From positions 11,259-75,258 of the forward strand of contig CARYFM010000004.1 of the NCBI GenBank assembly GCA_949101405.1: a stretch of 64,000 nucleotides of DNA. Direction: 5' to 3'. Positions 34,407-43,872 of this stretch are shown here, piece by piece; position 1 is the first letter of the stretch, and every line of letters starts with the position of its first letter. The DNA comes from an uncultured Candidatus Saccharibacteria bacterium (lineage in GTDB: Bacteria > Patescibacteriota > Saccharimonadia > Saccharimonadales > Saccharimonadaceae). The position numbers were made by a program, and so were the translations under genes. The notes under the pieces were generated by a model. That model worked only from the letters and a program-made list of their open reading frames with translations. It was not told where the DNA came from and did not search any database.

Positions 34407-36056
34407 ATGAAAGCAAACCACTTGCAACTCGCTTATGGCACCAAAGTCATTTATGATGACTGTAATTTTAATCTCGAAAATGGTGACAAAGTTGGAATTG
34501 TTGGCGTAAATGGTGCTGGCAAAACTACCTTATTTCGGATTATTCTCGGGGAGCAACAATTAGATGATGGGGAAATTGAATTGCCTGGACACCGTTTAGG
34601 CTATCTCCCACAAGAAATTACGATCCCGCCAGAACATGACGACATTACGGTTTGGGAATATGTAGCTTCTGGTCGCCCAGTGGATGAATTGCAGGAACAG
34701 CTCAATGCTGAGTATGAAAAACTTGCCAAATATCCCGATAGTAACGCGATTCTGGCTCGTATTACTGAGTTTCAAGATTTAATTGATTCATATGATTTAG
34801 CAAATTTTGATTATGAATTGCTCAAAATTCTTGATAAAATGCATCTCTCCGATTTGGTAGACCAAAAAATGAAAGAACTTTCGGGTGGACAAAAGTCTAA
34901 AGTTACATTTGCCCGGGTGCTTTTTGAAAACGCTAGCCTACTCCTGCTGGATGAACCCACTAACCACTTGGATGTTGAGACTAAACAATTTGTTGCAAAT
35001 TATTTGCGTAGCTACAAAGGTACAGTTTTGGTAATTTCGCATGACATTGATTTTCTCAACACTGTCACTAATAAGATTCTTTTTGTTAACAAAACCACGC
35101 ACAAAATGAAAGTTTATCGTGGGAACTATAGCGACTTCCGCCGTCAATATGCCGAAGAAAAAGCTGCTGAAGACGCCCGCATCACAGAACAAGAAAGGGA
35201 AATTAAACGTCTCAGTGAGTTCGTCGCGCGTGCTCGGGCAACCAAGCGCTCCAACACTGCGCTAATCGGTATGGGCCACCAGCGCGAAAAAGTCCTTGCC
35301 AAAAAACTTGCCGAGCTGGGAGAACGTGAGCAAAAATATGCCCGTGTTGCCATGCATATTACGCCGGCCAAAGAGGGAAGCAAGACTCCACTCGAAGTAC
35401 AAAATCTTTCATTTACCTATCCTGGCGGGACGCAGCTTTATGATCGCCTCTCTTTCTCGCTCACGCGCGGCGAAAAGTTCCTCATTGTCGGTGAAAATGG
35501 TGTTGGCAAGTCAACCCTACTTAAGCTCATTGTGGGCGAACTTATGCCAACTGAGGGCTCAATTATTCTGGGGCATAATATTACTATTGCTTACTACGCG
35601 CAAGAGCTAGAAATCCTAGACGAGCGTCGCACGATTTTAGAAAATGTCCAATCCTACGACTTTACCGACACCGAACTCCGCAGTATGCTTTCCAACTTCT
35701 TGTTCTATGGCGACGATGTTTATAAAAAAGTCGCTGTGCTTTCACCCGGCGAAAAGGCTCGCGTGGCTTTATGTAAGATTTTGTTGCAACGCGCTAATTT
35801 AGTAATTCTGGATGAGCCAACCAACCATTTCGATCCAGAAACTCAAAAAATTATTGGTGAAAATCTCAAAGATTATACTGGCACAATTATTATGGTAAGC
35901 CACAACCCCGCTTTTGTGGAGCAAGTAGGTATTACGCGCATGCTTGTTGTACCTAGACATCATCAAGACGCCAAGAAACCTGAACTTGCTATCATCAAAA
36001 ATTATTCCCGTGAACTTTTGGAATACTATTACTATCTCAACTTGGATTTGGTATAA
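34407..36056 (+). CDS. ABC-F family ATPase
   Basis: 549 aa. Two ABC cassettes without membrane segments: GVNGAGKTT, LSGGQKSKV, LLLDEPTNHLD, then GENGVGKST, LSPGEKARVALCK, LVILDEPTNHFD. The charged linker (about 240-320, YAEEKAAEDARITEQEREIKRL) is the P-site tRNA interaction motif region typical of this family. ABC-F proteins act on the ribosome in translation rescue or antibiotic protection; which subtype this is cannot be told. TATAAT (34395-34400) + 6 nt + ATG, leaderless. Confidence 0.92.
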   Translation: MKANHLQLAYGTKVIYDDCNFNLENGDKVGIVGVNGAGKTTLFRIILGEQQLDDGEIELPGHRLGYLPQEITIPPEHDDITVWEYVASGRPVDELQEQLNAEYEKLAKYPDSNAILARITEFQDLIDSYDLANFDYELLKILDKMHLSDLVDQKMKELSGGQKSKVTFARVLFENASLLLLDEPTNHLDVETKQFVANYLRSYKGTVLVISHDIDFLNTVTNKILFVNKTTHKMKVYRGNYSDFRRQYAEEKAAEDARITEQEREIKRLSEFVARARATKRSNTALIGMGHQREKVLAKKLAELGEREQKYARVAMHITPAKEGSKTPLEVQNLSFTYPGGTQLYDRLSFSLTRGEKFLIVGENGVGKSTLLKLIVGELMPTEGSIILGHNITIAYYAQELEILDERRTILENVQSYDFTDTELRSMLSNFLFYGDDVYKKVAVLSPGEKARVALCKILLQRANLVILDEPTNHFDPETQKIIGENLKDYTGTIIMVSHNPAFVEQVGITRMLVVPRHHQDAKKPELAIIKNYSRELLEYYYYLNLDLV

Positions 36057-36061
36057 AACTC

Positions 36062-36092
36062 TTGACCCTTACCTCACGTTATAGACTATGAT
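36062..36092 (+). promoter_or_regulatory. MerR-type promoter with 19-bp spacer
   Basis: TTGACC (36062-36067), 19-bp spacer, TATGAT (36087-36092). Over-long spacers of 19 bp are the hallmark of MerR-controlled promoters, and the spacer carries TTACCT/ACGTTA half sites. It precedes the merR-like gene, so autoregulation is likely. Confidence 0.65.
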
Positions 36093-36140
36093 AAGCGTAT
36101 ATAATTAAAAAGGAAGGAACTATTACGTAACGTCATAGTT

Positions 36141-37130
36141 ATGAAAACTATCAAACAAGTTTCCAAACTTAGCGGTGCTAGCGTGCGCACGTTGCAATAT
36201 TATGACAACATCCATTTGCTCACGCCTAGTCAGCGGACTGCGTCCGGTTATCGTCTATATAGTGATTATGATATTGCTAAGTTGCAACAAATTCTCTTTT
36301 TGAAAGCCTTGGGATTTTCGCTCAAAGACATTCGTGAGCTAATTAATCATCCCGGCTTTGATCAAAATTTGGTTTTTCGTAAACAAAAAGAGCTCCTGTG
36401 CGCCAAACGCCGACAAGTCGGTCAAGTGATTCAAATTTTGGATCGTCTCGAAAACGGCGCCTCGCTTGATGACTGTGCGGCAGATATCAAATCTATTGCC
36501 AAGGAGCCAAAATTTATGAAAAAATCTATCAAATTGTCATTATTCGTTGTCCCAATAATTTTGTTCGCGGGAGCGGTTAGATTTTATCAAATTTCGCAAA
36601 CTTCTACGCCAGAGCCAGACACACCAACAATTGCCGTTACAGATATTATTGAGATTAATCCAGTTACTACGGATGGTGTTGTCAGGGCTTATGCGCTTGA
36701 TATTGTCAGTATTGTCGAGGAAGATTTACCGAAGAATTCTCCTACGCTAGATCAGATTGTTCTGCCAGAAGATTTACGTGATAATATTCGTCTTGAAGCT
36801 TTCTATCCCTACGCCCATTCAGCAGACGACAAAGTGAGAAGTTACAGTATCAAAACTTCCGATGATGCGCGTTATATTTATATTGGTTTTTCACCTGACC
36901 GCACACCGATTCGCGAAATGTATGCGCCAGAGGGTGAACCATCGATTATCAACGGCCATGAAGCAATGATTGGTCACTATACTGGACAGGTTTATCTTGA
37001 AGAAAGTGGAACATTGGAGCCAATCGAAAAATATTATGCCGATTTTACATTCGACGGCATGAACTACACCGTCGAAACTCATGGTCTTAGCGAAGCCGAA
37101 GTTGTCACCCTAATCAAATCACTTCTTTAA
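36141..37130 (+). CDS. Membrane-anchored MerR-type regulator with extracytoplasmic sensor-like domain
   Basis: 329 aa. Residues 1-72 are a MerR winged helix (MKTIKQVSKLSGASVRTLQY, SGYRLYSDYDIAKLQQI), then a dimerisation helix to about 105. One membrane helix lies at about 128-150 (LSLFVVPIILFAGAVRFY), and about 180 extracytoplasmic residues end YYADFTFDGMNYTVETHGLSEAEVVTLIKSLL, like DUF4367 domains of anti-sigma proteins. A typical MerR is about 110-270 aa and cytosolic. Start ATG has AAGGAAGG about 23 nt upstream, unusually distant. It is followed 12 nt later by a femAB-type gene, a plausible target. Confidence 0.8.
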   Translation: MKTIKQVSKLSGASVRTLQYYDNIHLLTPSQRTASGYRLYSDYDIAKLQQILFLKALGFSLKDIRELINHPGFDQNLVFRKQKELLCAKRRQVGQVIQILDRLENGASLDDCAADIKSIAKEPKFMKKSIKLSLFVVPIILFAGAVRFYQISQTSTPEPDTPTIAVTDIIEINPVTTDGVVRAYALDIVSIVEEDLPKNSPTLDQIVLPEDLRDNIRLEAFYPYAHSADDKVRSYSIKTSDDARYIYIGFSPDRTPIREMYAPEGEPSIINGHEAMIGHYTGQVYLEESGTLEPIEKYYADFTFDGMNYTVETHGLSEAEVVTLIKSLL

Positions 37131-37142
37131 TTAGGCTTTTAT

Positions 37143-38066
37143 ATGAAAGAACATTTATTACAATCCACGGCGTGGGAAAGTTATGAACGCCTTGAAAATC
37201 GACAAACTTTCCGCTTAGAAAATAATAAATTTTCGACGCTAGCTATATTAGAACGCACACCATTAGGGAATTATCTTTTCGTACCGTATGGCCCAACCAT
37301 ATCTTTTAGTAATCCTCTTGAATGCCAGCGCAATTTTCACGCCGCACTCCAGGCCTTAACGAAACTCGCGCAGGAAAATCGTGTTTTCTTCATTCGCATA
37401 GAACCACCATTTAATGCTATGTCTGCAAAGATTTTAAGAAAAACTTTTTGTCTCCAGAAATCCCATGATATTGACCCAGCGCATACTTGGGTATTAGATT
37501 TAACTCAGCCTGAGGCGAAAATTTTTGCCCACATGGAAAAGGAAAAAAGTCGACTTTGGCGAAATCGTCATAAAAAGGGGATCTCGATTCGTCAGACCAA
37601 AAATCCAGATGAGCTGGGAATCTTGATACATTTCCTAAGTCAAGTCGGCGCGCAGAATCATTTTATCCCGCAGAAAAAGGCGCACCTACAGAATCAAATG
37701 AGGGCCGGTTTTGCCACGCTCTATGTCGCCGAGCTCAACGGTCAGCCAATCGCCGCTGCGCTGGTATATGACCATGACGATATAAGATATTATGCGCACG
37801 CCGCAGCCGCTTATAAACATCGCAAACTTGCCGCTGGTTTAATTTTACTTGTGCAGATGATTGCTGATGCTAAACGTGCTGGCATGCAAACTTTTGACTT
37901 TTGGGGAATTACTACGTCCGAAGATTCTCGCCATCCATGGTATGGTTTCACACAGTTCAAGAAATCATTTGGCGGCGAGCAAGTCAACTATGCGGGGACT
38001 TGGGATTTGCCAATTAATAAATCGCGCTATTTACTTTATAGAATTATCCGCAAACTCAATCGTTAG
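37143..38066 (+). CDS. FemAB-family peptidoglycan bridge aminoacyltransferase
   Basis: 307 aa. Tandem GNAT-like fold transferring an amino acid from aminoacyl-tRNA to cell-wall precursors. Family features include QSTAWESYE at the start, HTWVLDLTQPEAKIFAHMEKEKSRLWRNRHKKGI, LIHFLSQ, and the C-terminal HAAAAYKHRKLAAGLILLVQMIADAKRAGMQTFDFWGI and GFTQFKKSFGG. It forms a transcription unit with the membrane-bound MerR 12 nt upstream, suggesting cell-wall stress control of bridge formation. Confidence 0.88.
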   Translation: MKEHLLQSTAWESYERLENRQTFRLENNKFSTLAILERTPLGNYLFVPYGPTISFSNPLECQRNFHAALQALTKLAQENRVFFIRIEPPFNAMSAKILRKTFCLQKSHDIDPAHTWVLDLTQPEAKIFAHMEKEKSRLWRNRHKKGISIRQTKNPDELGILIHFLSQVGAQNHFIPQKKAHLQNQMRAGFATLYVAELNGQPIAAALVYDHDDIRYYAHAAAAYKHRKLAAGLILLVQMIADAKRAGMQTFDFWGITTSEDSRHPWYGFTQFKKSFGGEQVNYAGTWDLPINKSRYLLYRIIRKLNR

Positions 38067-38093
38067 CGTCGCAAATTCTATCATCGCAAATAA

Positions 38094-39593
38094 TTATTTC
38101 TGCCCTTCAATCATTAAGACGAATTTCGTTGTGCCAGTTGCGCCCTTGGTAATCCCAGCAAAGTTGTCATATTGCTCAGCCAAGCGTACCAATTGTTCCA
38201 CTTTGTTAGCCGTCACTCTCACCTTGCCGTTTACGAAATTATTTAGGGTTTGGATTCCTTCGCGGTCAAACTGCATCATACCATTATTTAGCTCATTAGC
38301 GCCTTGTGTCAGCTTATTCACTCCAGCCAAAATTGTATCTAGTGCGCCGGATACTGCTGGTAGCATGGTCTTTTGTACGGTCTCTGCTACCTGCACGGCC
38401 ACATTCTCCGCAGTCGCGGCTGCAGTTTGTTTAGCAGTGGTCTTGGCTAAAGTCATTGAGCTTTCCATCATGCTAGCTTCCACGCCTTGCACCAATTGTG
38501 TCTGTATGGCCTGCAAATTTGCTTCAGGGCAAGTTGCTCCGCCAATCTGCGCACTGCACATTTCTGCAGCTTGCAAGCGCAAAGCGTTCATCAAAATTTC
38601 ATTGCTTTCGATCTGTGTCTTAATGTTTGCCGAAATCACCCCACGCTGTGCTTCGGCTTGCTTTTCGGCGGCAGCACTAGCAGCGGCTTTGATTTTATTT
38701 AAAGTATTGCTATCGAGTTTAACCTCTGCTTTTTGTAACTTTTGCTTAGCCTGTAAAATACCATTTTTCAATTCGTTGATGCCACTTTTGAGCGAGTTCG
38801 TGCCTTCCACTAGTTGTTTACTACTCACGGCCAACTTGTTACTGCTAGCATACAAATCATCTAGCTCAGTGAAAGTTTTCAAATCAGCACTATCGAGCAA
38901 CTTCGGCGTTACAATCGAATAGATATCACCTAGTTCAAACTTTTCCGTTTCATAACTAATCGTTACTGTATCTGTGCCTTTTAGCTCTGCAAGACCAAGA
39001 CTTTCATACAAACCTGGTGCTGCCACTGCGGCAACTGCTGTCGTGCGACCATTATTCACTGTACGCCCGTTTGTTACCTTCACATTAGAAACTTTTGTTT
39101 CGTCTAAAGTAGTCGCCACTGCGACTACAAACGGTGTATACATATTACCAACTTTGGATAAATTAGTATATTTCAAGCGAATCTCAATTTGCCCACTCTT
39201 GCCTAAAATCTCACTCACTGGTTTTTCTTCACCATTCAAATAATATGTGGCCTGTAGTTGCACCGGTAATTCTTTTTCCGTGGTTCCGCGATAATAAATA
39301 TCCTTACCTTCAGCATTCCATTTTATTGTCTGATCGTTTTGTGAAAAAGTTTCAAACCCATTTAGATTTTCCAGCTCACTTAAAATACTTTCATCAAACA
39401 ACTCATTTTCTTTCAAGTCATTGATCAAATGTTTGGTAACAGAAACATATTTTGCACTACCATCGTTTTGCAATTTGGCGTATACCGTTTCATCTTGAGT
39501 CAGCGCCATTGCGGATAAGCTAGACAAACTAGGTACAATTGCTACTGCGCTTGCTACTGCCACGTAAGTTAAATTCTTAGTAATCTTTTTCAT
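38094..39593 (-). CDS. Exported coiled-coil accessory protein of the MMPL transporter
   Basis: 499 aa. A signal peptide (MKKITKNLTYVAVASAVAIV, cleavage near MALT) leads into a beta-rich domain. A long coiled coil follows at about 255-430 (LVEGTNSLKSGINELKNGIL and AAAEKQAEAQ), similar to exported YhgE/Pip-like proteins next to MMPL transporters in Gram-positives. It has only one further weak hydrophobic stretch, so it may span the periplasm-like space. Its ATG overlaps the stop of the transporter gene by 4 nt (ATGA). Confidence 0.75.
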   Translation of the reverse strand: MKKITKNLTYVAVASAVAIVPSLSSLSAMALTQDETVYAKLQNDGSAKYVSVTKHLINDLKENELFDESILSELENLNGFETFSQNDQTIKWNAEGKDIYYRGTTEKELPVQLQATYYLNGEEKPVSEILGKSGQIEIRLKYTNLSKVGNMYTPFVVAVATTLDETKVSNVKVTNGRTVNNGRTTAVAAVAAPGLYESLGLAELKGTDTVTISYETEKFELGDIYSIVTPKLLDSADLKTFTELDDLYASSNKLAVSSKQLVEGTNSLKSGINELKNGILQAKQKLQKAEVKLDSNTLNKIKAAASAAAEKQAEAQRGVISANIKTQIESNEILMNALRLQAAEMCSAQIGGATCPEANLQAIQTQLVQGVEASMMESSMTLAKTTAKQTAAATAENVAVQVAETVQKTMLPAVSGALDTILAGVNKLTQGANELNNGMMQFDREGIQTLNNFVNGKVRVTANKVEQLVRLAEQYDNFAGITKGATGTTKFVLMIEGQK

Positions 39594-41659
39594 AATTGTC
39601 CTTTCTTAAATCCTAAAGTTGTGCGCCGAATCACCGAATCAAAAGTTAGCAACAGTGTCGGCACCACTGCCATCACTACTACCATACTAATCACCGCACC
39701 GCGTGCAATCAGCGTGCATAGTGAGCCAATCATATCAATTTGCGAAATCACGCCCACACCAATCGTCGCTCCAAAGAAACACATCGCGCTCACAAAGATT
39801 GATTGAACCGAACTCCCTAGCGCTGTCTGTACTGCCTGCTTTTTGTCTGCGCCGTTTTGCCGTTCCTCGAGATATTTAGTGGTCAGCAAAATTGCATAAT
39901 CAATCGTTGCTCCTAGCTGGATTGTGCCAATCACAATCGACGCCACGAAGGGAATCTCCGTCCCAGTTACAAAAGCGCAACCCAAGTTCAAGAAAATCGC
40001 AAACTCAATCGCCGCCATCAAAAGCACTGGCAGGGAAATAGACTTCAGTACCAGCGCCATAATTACGAAAATCACCGCAATCGAAACCGCGTTCACATTG
40101 GTAAAGTCGCGGTCGGCGATCTCCACCAAATCGCGCATCAGTGGACCTTCGCCGGCCACAATCGCTCCTTCATCATAACTATCCACGATTCCATTCACCT
40201 GGGCGATTTGTGTATTTAGCTCGTCGCTCGCAATGCTATAGCTCGACAGCACTAGCATCATCGTATAATCATCAGTTTCAAAGAACGACCGTAATTTTTC
40301 ACTCAGCAAATCTTGCGAGAGGCCATAATTTGCTAGCATGGTTGGGCTCAGCACCGCATCCACACCGTCTAGCGCACTGATTTCTCCCGCCATCGCATTC
40401 AGCTTTGCCGTGCTTGTGCCACTTTGTGCCAACACCACCATTTGTGATTCCATCCCAAAGTCTTCACGTAGTGCCGTCATCGCTTTGGTATAGCCATAGT
40501 CGGACGGAATCGACGAATCCAATTTATAATACACTTCCGTCTTCGTATTAAGAATATATGCTGGTACCAGAGCCACCGCAAACACTGCTAAAATCACCTT
40601 GTTGTACCTAATAATCCAATCTTTGACGCCCGTGAATTGTGGCAAGAGCTCTTTATGTTTGGTTTTTTCTACCCACTTGTCACAGACGAGCAATAGGGCG
40701 GGGAAAGTCGTGATTGCGCAGACCACACCCAGCACCACACCCTTTGCCATCACGATGCCAATGTCGGTACCTAGTGTCAGACTCATCGTACAAAGCGCTA
40801 GAAATCCCGCAAAAGTTGTCAGTGCGCTTCCTACTACGCTTGAAGCTGTCGCCTGAATTGCACTCGCCATGGCTTTCAGGCGATCTTTTTCAGTTTTCTT
40901 TGCAGCTTCATATTTGTGGTACAAGAAAATCGAAAAGTCCATCGTCACACCAAGCTGCAACACAGCGCTAATGGCTTTGGTAATATAGGAAATCTCTCCA
41001 AGGAAGATATTTGTCCCCATATTGAAGAGCAAAGCTACACCAATACTACCAATTAGTAAGAACGGCACTACATAGGAATCCAAGCAGAGTAACAACACCA
41101 AAAACGACAACCCTACCGCGATACTCACATAGAGCACAGTTTCACTATTAAATAGCATCTTGGTGTCCAGCACCATGGCGCTCATCCCGCCAATCAAGCA
41201 ACTTTCTCCAGCCAAATTGCGGATTTCCTCCACGGCCTCCAAAGTTTTCTCATCGCTCGTGCCATCACGGAAGGTAATCAGCATAAGCTGCGTATCATCA
41301 TGCATAATCTTCTCACGCACCGCTGAAGGTAAAAAGTCCACTGGTATCGCCGTACCAGTCAAATCTGCCATACTTAAGACCTGATTGACACCGTCTACTT
41401 GCTCAATTTTTTCCTCCAACTGCAAAAGCTCTTTTTGGGGCATTTTTTCTATCACTGCCACCGAAAATGCACCCATGCCAAAATCGTCTGTCAAAACTTC
41501 TTGCCCTTTGAGGGTTTCGATGTCGGATGGCAGATAAACGAGCAAATCATAGTTGATTTTGGTAGTAATATAGCCAAATAGCGCTGGAATCAGTAGTAAT
41601 CCCGAAAGAATTACGATTGCCCAGCGATGTTTGCAAATAAATTCGCTGACTTTCTTCAT
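39590..41659 (-). CDS. MMPL/RND-family transporter
   Basis: 689 aa. Two repeats of one helix, a large extracytoplasmic loop and five helices. Motif-like segments LGVTMDFSIFLYHKYEAAKK and LGATIDYAILLTTKYLEE are the conserved helix-4 signatures of the two halves. Such single-chain RND proteins export lipids or hydrophobic drugs. The promoter TTGACA-17-TAGAAT on the minus strand lies between two TGAC-N5-GTCA operators, and the divergent TetR at 41820 is the obvious repressor. An SD (AAGGAG) precedes the ATG. Confidence 0.9.
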   Translation of the reverse strand: MKKVSEFICKHRWAIVILSGLLLIPALFGYITTKINYDLLVYLPSDIETLKGQEVLTDDFGMGAFSVAVIEKMPQKELLQLEEKIEQVDGVNQVLSMADLTGTAIPVDFLPSAVREKIMHDDTQLMLITFRDGTSDEKTLEAVEEIRNLAGESCLIGGMSAMVLDTKMLFNSETVLYVSIAVGLSFLVLLLCLDSYVVPFLLIGSIGVALLFNMGTNIFLGEISYITKAISAVLQLGVTMDFSIFLYHKYEAAKKTEKDRLKAMASAIQATASSVVGSALTTFAGFLALCTMSLTLGTDIGIVMAKGVVLGVVCAITTFPALLLVCDKWVEKTKHKELLPQFTGVKDWIIRYNKVILAVFAVALVPAYILNTKTEVYYKLDSSIPSDYGYTKAMTALREDFGMESQMVVLAQSGTSTAKLNAMAGEISALDGVDAVLSPTMLANYGLSQDLLSEKLRSFFETDDYTMMLVLSSYSIASDELNTQIAQVNGIVDSYDEGAIVAGEGPLMRDLVEIADRDFTNVNAVSIAVIFVIMALVLKSISLPVLLMAAIEFAIFLNLGCAFVTGTEIPFVASIVIGTIQLGATIDYAILLTTKYLEERQNGADKKQAVQTALGSSVQSIFVSAMCFFGATIGVGVISQIDMIGSLCTLIARGAVISMVVVMAVVPTLLLTFDSVIRRTTLGFKKGQL

Positions 41660-41686
41660 TTCGCTCCTTCTTATTTATATAAATAA

Positions 41687-41764
41687 TGACTAATGGTCAC
41701 TTTTTCTTCCATCATTCTATACCAATAAAATACGTCTGTCAATAATAAAAATGACCAATAGTCA
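41687..41764. promoter_or_regulatory. Divergent promoter region with two TetR-type operators
   Basis: Operator 1 TGACTAATGGTCA (41687-41699) and operator 2 TGACCAATAGTCA (41752-41764), each inside a near-identical 21-bp direct repeat. Between them, on the minus strand, TTGACA-17-TAGAAT drives the MMPL gene; one operator overlaps its start region and the other lies just upstream of its -35. TATAAT at 41808-41813 serves the tetR gene. Confidence 0.75.
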
Positions 41765-41819
41765 CTTTTTTGTCATAAATCATGCTTGTATTTTGCAAAA
41801 ATTTCAGTATAATAAAAGC

Positions 41820-42437
41820 ATGGACACAGAAAATCAAGTCAGCAAGCGCCAAAGCAAGCAAATCGACACTTACGATCGTCTTTTAGAGTCAGCTTACCAT
41901 CTTTTTATTCAACGTGGCTATGATGCAGTTTCAATTCAAGACATTACCGAGCAGGCTTTTATTGCTAAAGGGACTTTTTACAATTATTTTCGTGACAAAG
42001 ATGATTTAAAAGAACAACTTATCACGCGCAAATCAAGCGAGCTTTTTCAAATGGCAATCGCCGCCCTACGCCAGACTGGGATAGTAAATTTTGAAGATCA
42101 GATTATTTTTATCGTAGACTATATTACGGATATTTTATCGCAAAATCAAGATGCACTTAAGCTTATTTCTAAGAACTTATCGTTTGGCCTGTTTAATCAC
42201 AAAGTCAGTGAGATTTTCACTAATGACAGCATGGATATCTTACATAGCCTAGTCCGCGCTGCCGAACACAGTGGCATCCAGCTCAAAAATCCCAAAGTCC
42301 TGCTCTTTATGATTGTTGAACTTGCTAGCTCTACTTGTTTTTCGTGTATTTTGGATTGTGAACCACTAGAATTTGCCGTTTATAAGCCATATTTATTCGA
42401 TGCCATTCGCCAGATTATTCGTTCGCAAAGTTTGTAA
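41820..42437 (+). CDS. TetR/AcrR-family repressor of the MMPL operon
   Basis: 205 aa. N-terminal HTH at about residues 18-62 (LLESAYHLFIQRGYDAVSIQDITEQAFIAKGTFYNYFRDKDDL), variable helical ligand domain after. Start at 41820: TATAAT lies 6 nt upstream; the frame extends back to 41751, but that part contains the promoter and an operator. Its 3' end overlaps the convergent res gene by 23 bp. Confidence 0.92.
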   Translation: MDTENQVSKRQSKQIDTYDRLLESAYHLFIQRGYDAVSIQDITEQAFIAKGTFYNYFRDKDDLKEQLITRKSSELFQMAIAALRQTGIVNFEDQIIFIVDYITDILSQNQDALKLISKNLSFGLFNHKVSEIFTNDSMDILHSLVRAAEHSGIQLKNPKVLLFMIVELASSTCFSCILDCEPLEFAVYKPYLFDAIRQIIRSQSL

Positions 42438-43872
42438 TTCCAGTCTCATCCAAGACTTGCTGGATTTCTTGAATATATTTCACATCATGCGCTGAATGAT
42501 AATATAATTGCTCCAAAATCCGCAAATCGTTTTCTAAATCGTCATCAAACTTACGCCGATATTTGTCACAATTATCGTCGATAGTGAAAGGGAAATAGCG
42601 TGCTCCGCGGCCAATCAACTGCGCTTCAGAAATTGTGGTTTTGCCTGGAATATAGACGCCATTCTTGGTCTTGCCGTCGCGCGTTTCGTATAGACGTACA
42701 ATATCAAACAAGTTCAATACATCCCAACCCTCCTTCAACATATCCACCGCGAAAATCGCGCGGTAATTATTGTCGGACGCTTCCAAAGTGTTCACCGCGT
42801 GCTGCGTCTGTCGGGAAATTTGCTGGCCACCATCCATGCGCAACAAATTTTCTGGACAAAAATCTTGCTGCAATTCTTGGCAGAGTTGCTCAAACCTAAT
42901 ATTATTGCTAGTAAAAAATGCAAAGGCATTCCGCAAAACCCCAGTTGACTTTGCCGATATTTCGCTGAGTTTTTCTGGCGTCAAATGTAAAAGTAACAAC
43001 TCAAAATCCGCCAGACTAGTCTTGTTCTCATACACTGTGCGACTTTTGAACATTACCACCGGCTTCAGCGAAATATCATTTTTCTGTGCCACAAATTTAC
43101 GATATTGGCTTAGAATAATCGCCTGCAACTCACGCTCCGGCAAATCATCACTCGCAGTATATAATAATACTTCTTTGCTAAACCCATCCTGCCGAAACTT
43201 ACGCAAATCGTATTGGAATAATGTGCGCTTGTGATATTTGTCGCGAATGGTTTCGTCTTCAAAATCCATTGTAGCCGTGAACTCTAGCAACATTGTTCTA
43301 GGATTTTGCCGCTGGATTTTCTCCACAGTGGACTCCCAATTTCCAAACGCCGCCTGGCGATAAAGATTATTTTTGGCATTGTTGTGGTGCGCCTCGTCAC
43401 CAATTAGAACGAGATTATATTGTGCCAGTTCGGCGTGAGAAATGCGATTTTCGTGCGGCACGTTCAAATCCTTATGTAGGCGCTGTGTGGTGGTAAAAAG
43501 GATGTTAATTGCATTTGGATCGCTTTCATAAAAACTCCGGATTTCCCGCACGCGCACAAATTTACCATCGATTTTGATGCTGGGCGCAAAAAGATATTTC
43601 GGTGAATTGACGCGTACGAAATTGTCGCGCGTTTTTTCGAGAATGTTGGTCGAGTTCACAAAAAAGAGAAAGTTGCGCCAGCCACGCCGATACAAGTCTA
43701 ACATTAGCGCCGCCATGATATAAGTTTTACCCGAACCGGTTGCCATATTGAATAGTAATTGTACTGGCTTGTTAGGCTTGCCATCAATGTATTTCAGCCA
43801 CGCCGCCAGCGCGTCGATTTGGTATGCGCGCGGTTTGTGGCGCAAATTGTTCGTAATATCATTTGGTAGCAT
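42415..43872 (-). CDS. Truncated type III restriction enzyme, Res (helicase) subunit
   Basis: 485 aa, about half the usual 900-1000. SF2 helicase motifs are present: MATGSGKT, GDEAHH, FTATMD and the C-terminal helicase part AIFAVDMLKEGWDVLNLFDIVRL and QLIGRGARYFP. The protein ends soon after, so the C-terminal PD-(D/E)xK endonuclease domain is absent. Its start overlaps mod by 14 nt. The system is unlikely to cut DNA unless another nuclease supplies the activity. Confidence 0.85.
   Translation of the reverse strand: MLPNDITNNLRHKPRAYQIDALAAWLKYIDGKPNKPVQLLFNMATGSGKTYIMAALMLDLYRRGWRNFLFFVNSTNILEKTRDNFVRVNSPKYLFAPSIKIDGKFVRVREIRSFYESDPNAINILFTTTQRLHKDLNVPHENRISHAELAQYNLVLIGDEAHHNNAKNNLYRQAAFGNWESTVEKIQRQNPRTMLLEFTATMDFEDETIRDKYHKRTLFQYDLRKFRQDGFSKEVLLYTASDDLPERELQAIILSQYRKFVAQKNDISLKPVVMFKSRTVYENKTSLADFELLLLHLTPEKLSEISAKSTGVLRNAFAFFTSNNIRFEQLCQELQQDFCPENLLRMDGGQQISRQTQHAVNTLEASDNNYRAIFAVDMLKEGWDVLNLFDIVRLYETRDGKTKNGVYIPGKTTISEAQLIGRGARYFPFTIDDNCDKYRRKFDDDLENDLRILEQLYYHSAHDVKYIQEIQQVLDETGITNFANE

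Noticed and set aside
36891..39243. Long plus-strand frame 37861-38922 opposite the exported coiled-coil gene
   Set aside because: It overlaps femAB and runs antisense to a signal-peptide protein with clear coding features; its translation is low-complexity Leu/Ser/Ala.
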